From Roseburia sp. (lineage in GTDB: Bacteria > Bacillota > Clostridia > Lachnospirales > Lachnospiraceae), in the NCBI GenBank assembly GCA_017937095.1, contig JAGBEG010000002.1:62001-126000 (forward strand): 64,000 nucleotides of DNA, read 5' to 3'. The translations under genes were made by a program, and so were the position numbers. A model generated the notes under the pieces. The model was not told where the DNA came from, searched no databases, and saw only the letters and a program-made list of their open reading frames with translations. Below are positions 25,571-34,905 of the stretch, in pieces (the stretch's first letter is position 1; each line of letters starts with the position of its first letter).

Positions 25571-25875
25571 AGCCTTACCTCCATACAAATTCAGGTCACA
25601 ATCTTTTTAACTATATTTATTAGTATAGCATTTTCTCCCTAAAAAACATACAATGATTCACCATTTTCTCAGTTAGCATCGCTACTGTCCGACTTGAACT
25701 GGCTACTCAGTTTCTCGTCAGAGACTACTTTGTTACTTGGGGTTAACCTTCTGACAAGGTCATTGTCAAACTCCGGCTAAAAAATAGGGCAAAAACTGGT
25801 CGATTTTCGCTCCAATTTTTGCCCTGACGCAAACTTGTTTGAGTTTAACCACTAACATCTTGTAGTCAAACCCGT
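25571..25875. other. intergenic stretch with a strong hairpin, right border of the island
   Basis: No gene found. A perfect 10-bp inverted repeat AGGGCAAAAA (25786-25795) / TTTTTGCCCT (25816-25825) encloses 20 bp. Minus strand 25660-25760 contains a 34-codon stop-terminated frame without start (FDNDLVRRLTPSNK, SDEKLSSQFKSDSSD) of unknown origin. Base composition changes from AT-rich to the genome's normal value across this stretch, so this is probably the island's right border. Confidence 0.45.
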
Positions 25876-27429
25876 CTATTTCTTCTCTTTTCCTATGCGA
25901 ACAGAGTTCGCATTATACTGCATCAGAATTACTGACTCAACGTGCACCGTATGCCCAAACTGGTCCACCGCTCTCACCTTCTTAATCTCATACCCTCCGT
26001 CACAAAGCACCCGCAAATCCCGCGCGAGCGTCGCCGAATCACAGCTCACATACACGATCCGCTCCGGCGCCATCTTAAGCATCGTCTCAAGACACTTCGC
26101 ATCACAGCCCTTCCTTGGCGGGTCTACGACAATGACATCGGGGTGGCGCATGTCCGCTCCGGTTTCCTGCACATCTGTCCCGCCTGATGCTCCTGCTGCC
26201 CCTTTTACGCTTCCTGCTGCCCCCGACTGCTGCAGCTTCTTACTTTTACCCGCGCGCTCATAGAACTCCGGCAGAACCTCCTCCGCCTTGCCGACAAAGA
26301 ACTTCGCGTTCGTGATGCCGTTCAGTTTCGCGTTATTTCTCGCGTCCTCGATTGCCTGCGGAACAATCTCCACCCCATAGACCATTCCCGCCTTCTGTGC
26401 CAGAAAAAGTGAAATCGTTCCGATTCCGCAGTAGAGATCCCAGACCGTCTCCTTTCCGGTCAGCCCCGCATAGTCGAGCGCAAGGCTGTAAAGCTTTTCC
26501 GTCTGCACCGGATTGACCTGATAGAAGGACTGCGGAGAAATATGGTATGCGATTGCCGTGTCCGTCACCGGAAAATCTTTCTCGCCGCACTTTCTCAAAT
26601 GAATATAATCCGTGATATACGCCTGCCCCCAGATCGTCTCTGTCGTGTCTCCAAGGATTACGTTTGTCTTTTCCATATTCAAATTCATGGAAATACTTGT
26701 CATGCCCTCTATCTTACAGAGCTTTTCCAATAATTTTTCCTGCGCTGGGAGCTTTTTCCCATTGATGACCAGACAGACCATCAGCTCCTTTGTCGTAAAC
26801 CCATAGCGGATTAAGACATGGCGCATCAGACCTTTTCCGGTCGTCTCATCGTAGGGCTTCACATGATTTTCGTTCATATAGGAGAGCACACAGTCCAATA
26901 TCTCTTTATTTTCCGGCACGCCAAGCTTGCAGTCCTCCACCGGAATAATGCTGTGCGTGCGCGATGCATAAAAGCCCGCGATAATATTTCCGTTCTTATC
27001 GGTTCCAATGGGAAACTGCGCCTTATTGCGGTAACGGTACGGATGTTCCATCCCAACGATCGGCTGCATCACTCCATCCACAAATTCCGGGGCGAAGCCG
27101 CCAATCCGGATCAGATTTCCGCGTACCTTATTCTGCTTAAAACGAAGCTGCTCCTCATAATCCATCGCCTGAATCTGGCAGCCGCCGCAGCGTGCATGAA
27201 GCGCACATTCCGGCTCGGTACGCCGCGCGGAAGGCTTAATAATTTCCTCCACGCGCGCGTAACCGTAATTTTTCTTAAGCTTCGTCACGCGCGCACGGAT
27301 AGCGTCACCGATAATAGCGTCTTTCACGAAAAAGGTCATGCCCTCATACTTTCCGATACCTTCCCCGTCAACGCCCATATCTTCAATATTTAATTCTATG
27401 ATCTGATTTTTCTCCAAAATATTCCCCAT
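25876..27429 (-). CDS. rlmD: 23S rRNA (uracil-C5)-methyltransferase, RlmD/RumA type
   Basis: 517 residues. N-terminal TRAM domain (about 1-65), the iron-sulphur cluster cysteines in CALHARCGGC, a SAM-binding motif (DLYCGIGTISLFLA), VVDPPRKGC and the catalytic Cys in YVSCDSATLARDL. Methylates a uracil of 23S rRNA (or tRNA; paralogues are hard to separate). A low-complexity insert rich in Gly, Ala and Ser (about 385-415) sits just before the VVDPPRKG motif and is absent from most homologues I know. Single gene; a palindrome TGCGAAC/GTTCGCA lies within its last codons. Confidence 0.9.
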   Translation of the reverse strand: MGNILEKNQIIELNIEDMGVDGEGIGKYEGMTFFVKDAIIGDAIRARVTKLKKNYGYARVEEIIKPSARRTEPECALHARCGGCQIQAMDYEEQLRFKQNKVRGNLIRIGGFAPEFVDGVMQPIVGMEHPYRYRNKAQFPIGTDKNGNIIAGFYASRTHSIIPVEDCKLGVPENKEILDCVLSYMNENHVKPYDETTGKGLMRHVLIRYGFTTKELMVCLVINGKKLPAQEKLLEKLCKIEGMTSISMNLNMEKTNVILGDTTETIWGQAYITDYIHLRKCGEKDFPVTDTAIAYHISPQSFYQVNPVQTEKLYSLALDYAGLTGKETVWDLYCGIGTISLFLAQKAGMVYGVEIVPQAIEDARNNAKLNGITNAKFFVGKAEEVLPEFYERAGKSKKLQQSGAAGSVKGAAGASGGTDVQETGADMRHPDVIVVDPPRKGCDAKCLETMLKMAPERIVYVSCDSATLARDLRVLCDGGYEIKKVRAVDQFGHTVHVESVILMQYNANSVRIGKEKK

Positions 27430-27495
27430 TGCCTGCTTTCCTTCCGAATGCCTTTTCCGCCGTCTTAAAACAACATAATATTACCTAAAGAATGA

Positions 27496-27528
27496 ATAAG
27501 CAGCCTCCGTTCTCCGTAAGCTGCTTAT
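27496..27528 (-). terminator. hairpin between the YhaM-like and RlmD-type genes
   Basis: ATAAGCAGC (27496-27504) and GCTGCTTAT (27520-27528) form a perfect 9-bp stem 13 bp after the exonuclease gene. The following minus-strand sequence TTCATTCTTTA is T-rich but not a clean T-run, so termination would be partial. Confidence 0.45.
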
Positions 27529-27540
27529 CTTCTTCCTGCA

Positions 27541-28491
27541 TTATTCCCTGCCCGATCTGCGGATATTGCTCTCAAGCAGACGATTATATCCCTGCCACTC
27601 CTGATTATTTTCCGGCACATTCGCAAAAATCTCACGAATCGTCTCCATCTTCGCGTCTACATTGTCTGCAAAACTAAGCGCCAGCGCCTCCGCCAATGCA
27701 GGCTTCTTCGGCGAACCGTATTCCAGTTCTCCGTGATGCGCCAGAATGCAGTGTTTCAATTCGTTCGCGAGTCCCTTCGGAAATCCCGGTATCGTGCGGA
27801 TGCGCTCCCCGACCCATTCCGCACCGATCATAATATGACCGAGCAACTGTCCTGCGTCGGTGTAATCATTCTCAGGGAACGTCGAAAGCTCCTCCATCTT
27901 TCCGATATCATGAAAAATCGCCGCTGAGACAATCAGATCACGATTCAGAATCGGGTACGCCGCCGCGAAATAATCACAGTGCTTTGCCACGGAAAGCGTG
28001 TGCTCTAAAAGTCCACCCACAAATCCATGATGAACCGTCTTTGCCGCCGAGTGGAACTTGAAACGCTTCTCAAAATCCTTATCCTCCACGAAAAAGCTCT
28101 CCAGCAATTTTTTCAGATACGGCTGCTTTACGCTCGCAATCAGTGCAAGCAGCTCCGCGTACATCTCGTCAATATCTCTGGTGCTGACCGGAAGATAATC
28201 CTTCGGGTCATATTCTCCCTCCTGCACCTTGCGGACGCGCTTTATATTGAGCTGTAGATTTCCCTGAAAGCTCGTGATATCGCCCATCACATTGATATAA
28301 TCCAGCGAATCGAACTCCTCGATTCCGACCGATCCCGGCTCCCAGATCTTCGCATCCAGTGTTCCGGTCTTATCCTGCAGTACCAGGCTGTCATAAGGCT
28401 TTCCCGCCTTCGTCAGTGCCGACTGCTTTACCTTGCACAAATAAATCTCGTTAATTCTCTCGCCCTCGCGCAGACTCTCGATGTATTTCAT
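27541..28491 (-). CDS. 3'-5' exoribonuclease, YhaM-like (OB fold plus HD domain)
   Basis: 316 residues from the ATG at 28491. An OB-fold nucleic-acid-binding part (about 1-100; KTGTLDAKIWEPG) precedes an HD phosphohydrolase domain with HHGFVGGLLEHTLSVAKHC, the HD pair in AAIFHDIGK and HHGELEYGSPKKP. This is the architecture of YhaM, a manganese-dependent exonuclease that trims RNA 3' ends and single-stranded DNA. Encoded downstream of the HtrA-like gene, 105 bp apart. Confidence 0.88.
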   Translation of the reverse strand: MKYIESLREGERINEIYLCKVKQSALTKAGKPYDSLVLQDKTGTLDAKIWEPGSVGIEEFDSLDYINVMGDITSFQGNLQLNIKRVRKVQEGEYDPKDYLPVSTRDIDEMYAELLALIASVKQPYLKKLLESFFVEDKDFEKRFKFHSAAKTVHHGFVGGLLEHTLSVAKHCDYFAAAYPILNRDLIVSAAIFHDIGKMEELSTFPENDYTDAGQLLGHIMIGAEWVGERIRTIPGFPKGLANELKHCILAHHGELEYGSPKKPALAEALALSFADNVDAKMETIREIFANVPENNQEWQGYNRLLESNIRRSGRE

Positions 28492-28514
28492 TTCCAACCT
28501 CATTTCTATAATAT

Positions 28515-28536
28515 GGCGGTGTCAGACGACACCGCC
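28515..28536. repeat. perfect palindrome between the HtrA-like and YhaM-like genes
   Basis: GGCGGTGTC (28515-28523), loop AGAC, GACACCGCC (28528-28536). No T-run follows on the minus strand, so this is not a standard terminator. One of many such intergenic palindromes in the window. Confidence 0.6.
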
Positions 28537-28596
28537 GTTCTTACTTCTATATTCTATTTACTGCATATACCTGCTTATGCCAGTTCGCTTCCGGCA

Positions 28597-29889
28597 CTAT
28601 TTCAATATGCCGACCTCGACCGTGCAGGTGATTTCCTCGTATTTCTCAGTACCCTGCCGCTCAATCACGATCTCGACTGTATCTCCCGGCTTGAGCGCAA
28701 GCAGCTTGCTCTCATAACTGTCTACGGTGTATACCGCTTCTCCGTCCATCTTCGTGATGACGTCCCCGCTCTGAAGTCCTGCTGCCATCGCCGGGGAATC
28801 CATCTTTACCTCTTTGATATATGCCCCCTTCGGGATATCGTTTTCCTTCGCAATATCCGTTGTCACCGTCGAGAGCTGCAGACCGATATACGGGATATCC
28901 AGATCGTTCGACATCATCTCTATCATCTGCTTTAGCTCGGAAATAGAGAGGGCTGTCAGTGTACTCTGATCCGCCTCATTTCCATAATCCTGCATAACAA
29001 GACCGATGATCTCGCCGTTCGCGTTGATAAGAACGCCGCTGCCGTCACTGCTTCCTACGATGTCTGTCGTAAATACCGTATAATTGTTATCAATGGTCGA
29101 AATACTATTGTTCGTAGATGTAATATTTCCGGTCAGAATCGAGTAATTCGTTCCGAGCGGACTTCCCACTGCAATCACCAGCGCCCCCTGCATTGTCGTC
29201 AGGGAATTGCCGAGCTGCGCCACGGAGATCTGGCTCATAGTCTCTTCATCCACCGACGCGCGCGGCACAGAAAGAACCGTGATTCCTGTATTGCCGTCAT
29301 ACTTCTTTATCTCGGCCTCCACCGTCACATCATTGATAAATGTAACGTATACCTGCTGTGCATCCGCAATCACCTTGCGCTCGGTCAGAATCAAAAGCTC
29401 CTGCCCGCTGTCCGCAATGATAATCCCCGAAGCCTGCCCCTTGCTCTCATACGCATTGTTGAACCAGTCCGTATCGCTCTTTACGCCCGTGACCGTCACA
29501 ACAAAACGGTTCGCCTCGCGTCCGACCGCATAAAGCTTATTCTGTACATTCTGCAGATCCGCAATCTCAAGCTCCGGCATCACCATTTCCACCTGCGGCT
29601 GCTCTGTCTCCGGCTGCGTAGCTTCCGTCTGCGGTTCCTCCGTCTCCTCCGGCTCTTCCGTTTCCGCAATGCTGTCCTGCGGAATCGTGACTACCGGCGG
29701 CTCCTCGGGGTAGAACAATTCTGCAAACTTCGGCTGAAAATATGTAAAAACCAGACTCGCCACAAGCCCGAACACCACTGCCATCCCGACAGTGAAGCCT
29801 GCCTGCATCAGAAGCCTTTTCTTATTGACTGGCTTCTCCTTGATTTTCTCTTTGATAAAAGAAAACTGATCGTCATCTTTCTGCTGCAT
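28597..29889 (-). CDS. HtrA-like membrane-anchored protein with lost catalytic triad and a PDZ domain
   Basis: 430 residues from the ATG at 29889 behind AGAGGAAATC. A cytoplasmic N terminus, one membrane helix (about 29-51), an acidic Glu/Thr/Pro-rich extracellular linker (61-105), a trypsin-fold domain (115-310) and a PDZ domain (about 335-425). The HtrA landmarks are present but all three catalytic residues are replaced: LTNNHVI reads LTERKVI (Lys172 for His), the TDLAVL block reads TGITVL (Gly202 for Asp), and GNSGGPL reads SDGSGVL. It should therefore be a non-proteolytic scaffold or sensor that binds misfolded or C-terminal peptides outside the membrane. The original family is clear; inactivity is inference from the residues. 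Confidence 0.85.
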   Translation of the reverse strand: MQQKDDDQFSFIKEKIKEKPVNKKRLLMQAGFTVGMAVVFGLVASLVFTYFQPKFAELFYPEEPPVVTIPQDSIAETEEPEETEEPQTEATQPETEQPQVEMVMPELEIADLQNVQNKLYAVGREANRFVVTVTGVKSDTDWFNNAYESKGQASGIIIADSGQELLILTERKVIADAQQVYVTFINDVTVEAEIKKYDGNTGITVLSVPRASVDEETMSQISVAQLGNSLTTMQGALVIAVGSPLGTNYSILTGNITSTNNSISTIDNNYTVFTTDIVGSSDGSGVLINANGEIIGLVMQDYGNEADQSTLTALSISELKQMIEMMSNDLDIPYIGLQLSTVTTDIAKENDIPKGAYIKEVKMDSPAMAAGLQSGDVITKMDGEAVYTVDSYESKLLALKPGDTVEIVIERQGTEKYEEITCTVEVGILK

Positions 29890-30066
29890 GATTTCCTCTT
29901 TTCTAAGTGTTTCACACATGAACCTCTGAAAACCGTACCACAGAATATTATAAAATGAATCACATACGCTTGCAATACTATTATTGAAATCTTTTGAAAT
30001 CCGCTTTCCAAGCACATCCGAATAGGATATAATGTACACGAAAGCAATGAGCAGTGCCAAGACGTG

Positions 30067-30185
30067 AAGAAACAAATATCCGTGCTTGCACGAAGATATT
30101 TGTTTCTTTGCGGATTGATAGGGCGAATGCCCGTGAATAAGGGAGCTTTGCTCCCGAATTCGCACTGCGGTGTACATTAGCAGTG
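30067..30185. repeat. cluster of four inverted repeats in a divergent intergenic region
   Basis: A 14-bp perfect pair AAGAAACAAATATC (30067-30080) / complement (30095-30108) encloses a second stem CGTGC/GCACG with a 2-nt loop. It is followed by GGGC/GCCC (30121-30132), GGGAGC/GCTCCC (30141-30155) and CACTGC/GCAGTG (30163-30185). The genes on both sides diverge, so terminators are not needed here. The rest of 29890-30251 shows no gene. Confidence 0.7.
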
Positions 30186-30251
30186 ATATGGATCGATAAG
30201 TCCAACGCCCACACTGCCCATAAAATGACTACCCCACAAGGACATACCATT

Positions 30252-32711
30252 ATGAATGAAAAAGTTTTACAGACCTTAGAATACAATAAAATCTTAGACC
30301 AGCTCACGGAACACGCCTACAGCAGCGACGCAAAACAGCGCTGTAAGACGCTTCGTCCAATCACGGACCGCGCCGTCATCGAGCAGTTACAATTACAGAC
30401 CAGCGACGCCTTAAGCCGCATTTTTAAGTACGGTTCGCTCTCCTTCTCAGGGATCAGCGACATCCGCGACTCCTTAAAGCGTCTCGAAATCGGCGGCTCC
30501 TTAAGCGCCATGGAACTTTTGCGCATCTGCTCACTGTTAGAGGCTGCCAAACGCGCCAAGGCATTTGCCCGCGCAAGTGCAGGTCGCGCAGACCGCATGA
30601 GCGGCGCTTCTGATACAGGCGCCGCCGCTTCATTGGGCGGCGGGTCAGACGCGGAATCGGGTGAATTGCAGGACTCTCTGACAGACTTTTTTGCACAGAT
30701 CGAACCCCTCACGAAGCTCTCCGACGAGATCAGACGCTGCATCCTCTCCGAGGATGAGATTGCGGACGACGCCAGCAGCACGCTGCGTTCCATCCGCCGC
30801 TCCATGCGCGGCATGAATGATAAGATCCGTGCGCAGATGAACTCGATGATCAACAACACAACGACCCGCAGTTATTTGCAGGATACGGTCATCACCATGC
30901 GCGACGGGCGGTACTGCCTGCCGGTGAAGGCAGAGGCTAAGTCACAGGTTCCCGGCATGATCCACGACCAGTCTTCTACGGGCTCCACACTCTTTATCGA
31001 GCCGATGGCGGTCGTGAATCTGAACAACGAATACAAAGAGCTGCTCTTGCGCGAGCAGGACGAGATTGAAGTCATCCTCGCGAACTTAAGCAATCTGACC
31101 GGAGAATACGCCGTGCAGCTTCTGACGGACTATCAGGTTTTGACGGAGCTCGACTTCATCTTCGCCAAAGCCTCCTATGCACAGGAGTACAACGGCGTTG
31201 CTCCCGTTTTCAATGATGACGGTCATATCAACATCCGAAGAGGACGCCATCCGCTGCTTGATCCGGCGAAGGTCGTACCGATTGACATCCGTCTGGGAGA
31301 AGATTTCGGTCTTCTGATCGTGACCGGACCGAATACCGGAGGTAAGACCGTCTCCTTAAAGACCGTTGGTCTATTGACCCTTATGGGGCAGGCGGGACTT
31401 CACATTCCGGCAGCCGAACGCTCACAGCTCGGCATCTTTGAGGAGGTATTTGCAGACATCGGGGACGAGCAGAGCATCGAGCAGTCCTTAAGTACGTTTT
31501 CTTCCCATATGAAGAACATTATCCGTATCTTGGAGCAGGCAAATGACCGCTCGCTCGTTCTCTTCGACGAGCTATGCGCCGGAACCGATCCTACCGAGGG
31601 CGCAGCGCTTGCGATTTCCATTCTTGCAAAGCTCCACCTCTACGGAGCACGGATTATGGCGACCACGCACTACAGCGAGTTAAAGGTCTATGCGCTTTCC
31701 ACACCGGGCGTGGAGAACGCCTGCTGTGAATTCGACGTTGCGACCTTAAGCCCGACCTACCGCCTCTTAATCGGTATTCCCGGCAAGAGTAACGCGTTCG
31801 CGATTTCCGAGAAGCTTGGACTCTCCACGGATCTGATCGAGGATGCAAGGGGGCGCATCAGCGAGAGCGAAAGCGGCTTTGAGGATCTGATTGCAGACCT
31901 TGAGAAGAGCCGCGTTACCATCGAGAAAGAACAGCTTGAGATCAACCAGTACAAAGCAGAGATCGAAGCTTTGAAGGAAAAGCTCACGCAGAAGCAGGAA
32001 CGCCTTGATAACAGCCGCGACAAAATCCTGCGTGAAGCCAATGAGCAGGCGTATCATATCATCAAGGAAGCAAAGGATCTCGCCGACGAGACCATCCGCA
32101 ATTTCAACAAATACGGAACCGCCGGAGCGCCTGTTTCCCAGATGGAAAAGGAGCGCACAAAGCTTCGTGGAAAAATGGATGCCGCCGCGAAAAAGATGTC
32201 TGACTCCGCAAAATCCGCCGCCCCGAATCACAAGGTTCCGAAGAACCTGCGCATCGGCGACAGTGTAAAAGTCATCAGCATGAATCTGAAAGGTACGGTT
32301 CACTCTCTGCCGAACGCGAAGGGCGACCTCTATGTACAGATGGGAATTTTGAACTCCCTTGTCAATATAAACGATCTGATCCTGCTCGAGGAGGAAACCT
32401 CCCCTTCTGGCAAGAAGTTCAACAAGACCGGAGCCGGAAAGATCAAAATGAGCAAATCCGCGACAGTTTCCACGGAAATCAACCTCATCGGCAAGACGAC
32501 CGACGAGGCGATTCCTCTGCTGGATAAGTATCTCGACGACGCTTATCTGGCGCATCTGCCTTCCGTGCGCATCGTCCACGGAAAGGGCACAGGTGCACTC
32601 AGAAACGCTGTGCAGGCGCATTTAAAACGTCTGAAATACGTCAAATCCTTTCACCTCGGCGAGTTCGGTGAGGGCGATGCCGGCGTTACAATTGCCGAAT
32701 TTAAGGATTGA
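30252..32711 (+). CDS. mutS2: MutS2 endonuclease / ribosome-rescue ATPase
   Basis: 819 residues starting at the ATG at 30252 (MNEKVLQTLEY), the conserved family opening; an earlier in-frame ATG at 30183 is in the palindrome cluster. Core and lever domain, then the MutS ATPase with Walker A TGPNTGGKTVSLK and Walker B LVLFDELCAGTDPTEG, a coiled-coil clamp (about 520-610), a KOW-like region and a C-terminal Smr domain with HGKGTGALR. MutS2 suppresses recombination and, in Bacillus, splits collided ribosomes. A Gly/Ala/Ser-rich insert of about 35 residues (about 117-150) in the N-terminal part is unusual. Confidence 0.95.
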   Translation: MNEKVLQTLEYNKILDQLTEHAYSSDAKQRCKTLRPITDRAVIEQLQLQTSDALSRIFKYGSLSFSGISDIRDSLKRLEIGGSLSAMELLRICSLLEAAKRAKAFARASAGRADRMSGASDTGAAASLGGGSDAESGELQDSLTDFFAQIEPLTKLSDEIRRCILSEDEIADDASSTLRSIRRSMRGMNDKIRAQMNSMINNTTTRSYLQDTVITMRDGRYCLPVKAEAKSQVPGMIHDQSSTGSTLFIEPMAVVNLNNEYKELLLREQDEIEVILANLSNLTGEYAVQLLTDYQVLTELDFIFAKASYAQEYNGVAPVFNDDGHINIRRGRHPLLDPAKVVPIDIRLGEDFGLLIVTGPNTGGKTVSLKTVGLLTLMGQAGLHIPAAERSQLGIFEEVFADIGDEQSIEQSLSTFSSHMKNIIRILEQANDRSLVLFDELCAGTDPTEGAALAISILAKLHLYGARIMATTHYSELKVYALSTPGVENACCEFDVATLSPTYRLLIGIPGKSNAFAISEKLGLSTDLIEDARGRISESESGFEDLIADLEKSRVTIEKEQLEINQYKAEIEALKEKLTQKQERLDNSRDKILREANEQAYHIIKEAKDLADETIRNFNKYGTAGAPVSQMEKERTKLRGKMDAAAKKMSDSAKSAAPNHKVPKNLRIGDSVKVISMNLKGTVHSLPNAKGDLYVQMGILNSLVNINDLILLEEETSPSGKKFNKTGAGKIKMSKSATVSTEINLIGKTTDEAIPLLDKYLDDAYLAHLPSVRIVHGKGTGALRNAVQAHLKRLKYVKSFHLGEFGEGDAGVTIAEFKD

Positions 32712-32785
32712 TTTAAACTATTGTACCCGCAGTGCAGTGTGAGACTGCACGCTTGCTGCGGACAACGGAAAGGCAGGTTATTATA
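32712..32785. other. spacer with palindrome between mutS2 and response regulator
   Basis: GTGCAGT and ACTGCAC form a 7-bp inverted repeat with loop GTGAG, inside a weaker outer pair CCGCA/TGCGG. No terminator T-run, so mutS2 and the two-component genes may share a transcript. Confidence 0.45.
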
Positions 32786-33490
32786 ATGGCAGCAAAACAG
32801 AAAATTCTCATCGTGGATGACGACAACAACATTGCAGAGCTGATTTCTTTGTATCTCACCAAGGAGTGCTTCGACACAAAGATTGTCAATGACGGAGAAG
32901 AAGCGTTAGTCGCTTTTGAGCAGTACAATCCCAATCTGATCCTGCTCGATCTGATGCTTCCGGGCATCGACGGCTATCAGGTGTGCCGTGAGGTCCGCGC
33001 CAAGGCGAACGTCCCCATCATCATGCTCTCCGCCAAGGGTGAGATTTTTGACAAGGTGCTCGGTCTTGAGCTCGGCGCCGACGACTATATGATGAAGCCC
33101 TTTGATTCGAAAGAGCTTGTAGCGCGCGTAAAGGCGGTTTTAAGGCGGTATCAGCCTACCAAGACGGAAGAGCCCACGCCGGAGTTAAAATGCGTGAAAT
33201 ACACCGATCTGGTGGTCAACCTCTCCAACTACTCGGTCATCTATCAGGGGCAGGCAGTGGATATGCCGCCCAAGGAGCTTGAACTTCTCTATTTTCTTGC
33301 GGCATCACCAAATCAGGTGTTCACAAGAGAGCAGCTTTTAGATCATATCTGGGGCTATGAATACATCGGGGATACCAGAACCGTCGATGTGCACGTAAAG
33401 CGTCTGCGTGAGAAGATCAAGGACCATGCGAACTGGAGTCTCGCAACCGTCTGGGGCATCGGTTATAAATTCGAGGTGCGTGATCTATGA
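32786..33490 (+). CDS. OmpR/PhoB-family response regulator
   Basis: 234 residues from the ATG at 32786. Receiver with acidic pocket D11-D13 and phosphorylation site D55 (LLDLMLPGIDG), Lys in DDYMMKPFDS, and a winged-helix output domain ending in VWGIGYKFEV. The stop codon overlaps the kinase ATG by 4 bp. Cognate signal unknown; the pair resembles the many VicR/PhoP-like systems of Firmicutes. Confidence 0.94.
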   Translation: MAAKQKILIVDDDNNIAELISLYLTKECFDTKIVNDGEEALVAFEQYNPNLILLDLMLPGIDGYQVCREVRAKANVPIIMLSAKGEIFDKVLGLELGADDYMMKPFDSKELVARVKAVLRRYQPTKTEEPTPELKCVKYTDLVVNLSNYSVIYQGQAVDMPPKELELLYFLAASPNQVFTREQLLDHIWGYEYIGDTRTVDVHVKRLREKIKDHANWSLATVWGIGYKFEVRDL

Positions 33491-34905
33491 AACGCACCCT
33501 TTATCCCAAGCTGCTTGCCGGATATCTCATGTACGGTATCATCGGTTTTATCATCATCACGACCTTTACCTACCACATCACCTTCGATTTTGTAGAAAAG
33601 CGTGACGCCGCAAGCCTCTACCGGGAATCGGCGCTGATTTCCTCCAACTATGCGGCGGAGTATTTTTCAAAATCAATGACATTGGATGAAATCCGGACGC
33701 AGCTTGCCACCTTAAGCACCTATCTCTCCGGTGAGATCTGGATTGTGGACACCAGAGGCAACATTATCTTAAATACCGCAAATCCGTCCCTTCCCGAGGA
33801 GGGAGTTTCTATCCCCGGATTTAATATCACGGATTTCGGCAGCAGATATTATCAGGTGGGCACCTTTTACGACCAGTTTTCCTCGGAAACCTTAAGCGTA
33901 TTCTCTCCGATTACCGTCAATTACAAGGTGCGCGGCTATGTCGTCATCCACAAGCCGATGAGCAGCCTCGTGTCCTATGCAAACGGGTTGATTCTGATTG
34001 CCTATGAGACGCTGGGTCTGCTTTTTATCGCAGCATTTGTCGTTCTGATTCTGTTCACGTATGTTGTATACATACCGATCCGCCGCATCACCAAGGCAGC
34101 GGATCAATACGCCGCAGGTAATTTCGAGACGAAAATCGATATCCACTCCAACGATGAGATCGGTTATCTCGCCGCCTCGCTCAATTACATGGCAAATGAG
34201 CTGAATACGCTCGAGGACGACCAGAAGAAATTTGTCTCCAACGTCTCGCATGATTTCCGTTCCCCGCTCACCTCCATCAAAGGCTATGTGGAGGCGATGC
34301 TTGACGGCACAATCCCCGTAGAGATGCAGGAGAAATACTTAAACATCATCTTATTTGAGACAGAACGCTTGAATAAGCTGACGCGAAGCCTGCTTGAGCT
34401 GAACAAATTCGGTTCCCACGGCACAATGCTCGATATCACAGATTTTGATATCAATCACACGATCCGTATGACAGTGCAGACCTTCGAGGGAACCTGCAAG
34501 GATAAGCGCATTTCATTCAACCTGATTCTGACCGGAGAAAAGCTTTTCGTCTCCGCCGATATGAGCAAGATCCAGCAGGTACTCTACAATCTGATTGACA
34601 ACGCGATCAAATTCAGTCACGCAGATTCCGCCATCACGATCGAGACGACAGAGAAGAATGAGAAAATATTTGTGTCCGTCAAAGATACCGGTATCGGCAT
34701 CCCCAAGGATAGCATCAAGAAAATCTGGGAGCGCTTTTATAAGACAGACCTCTCCCGCGGCAAGGACAAAAAGGGCACCGGACTTGGACTTTCTATCGTA
34801 AAGGAAATCATTTCTGCGCACGGTGAAAATATCAACTGTATCAGCACCGAGGGTGTCGGAACAGAATTTATTTTTACGCTGCCACTGGCAAAGGAGCATG
34901 ACTGA
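33487..34905 (+). CDS. membrane sensor histidine kinase with extracytoplasmic sensor and HAMP
   Basis: 472 residues. Helices near residues 11-30 and 167-195 enclose an extracytoplasmic domain of about 135 residues that looks like a Cache/PAS-type sensor (GEIWIVDTRGNIILNT). HAMP about 195-245, phospho-accepting His255 (VSHDFRSPLTS), N box LIDNAIKFS, G1 DTGIGIPKDS and G2 GTGLGLSIVKE. The last codons and stop lie inside a 13-bp palindrome (34890-34919). Confidence 0.94.
   Translation: MKRTLYPKLLAGYLMYGIIGFIIITTFTYHITFDFVEKRDAASLYRESALISSNYAAEYFSKSMTLDEIRTQLATLSTYLSGEIWIVDTRGNIILNTANPSLPEEGVSIPGFNITDFGSRYYQVGTFYDQFSSETLSVFSPITVNYKVRGYVVIHKPMSSLVSYANGLILIAYETLGLLFIAAFVVLILFTYVVYIPIRRITKAADQYAAGNFETKIDIHSNDEIGYLAASLNYMANELNTLEDDQKKFVSNVSHDFRSPLTSIKGYVEAMLDGTIPVEMQEKYLNIILFETERLNKLTRSLLELNKFGSHGTMLDITDFDINHTIRMTVQTFEGTCKDKRISFNLILTGEKLFVSADMSKIQQVLYNLIDNAIKFSHADSAITIETTEKNEKIFVSVKDTGIGIPKDSIKKIWERFYKTDLSRGKDKKGTGLGLSIVKEIISAHGENINCISTEGVGTEFIFTLPLAKEHD

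Noticed and set aside
31767..32621. Minus-strand frame of 284 codons within mutS2
   Set aside because: Antisense to the conserved clamp and Smr domain of MutS2; no family features.
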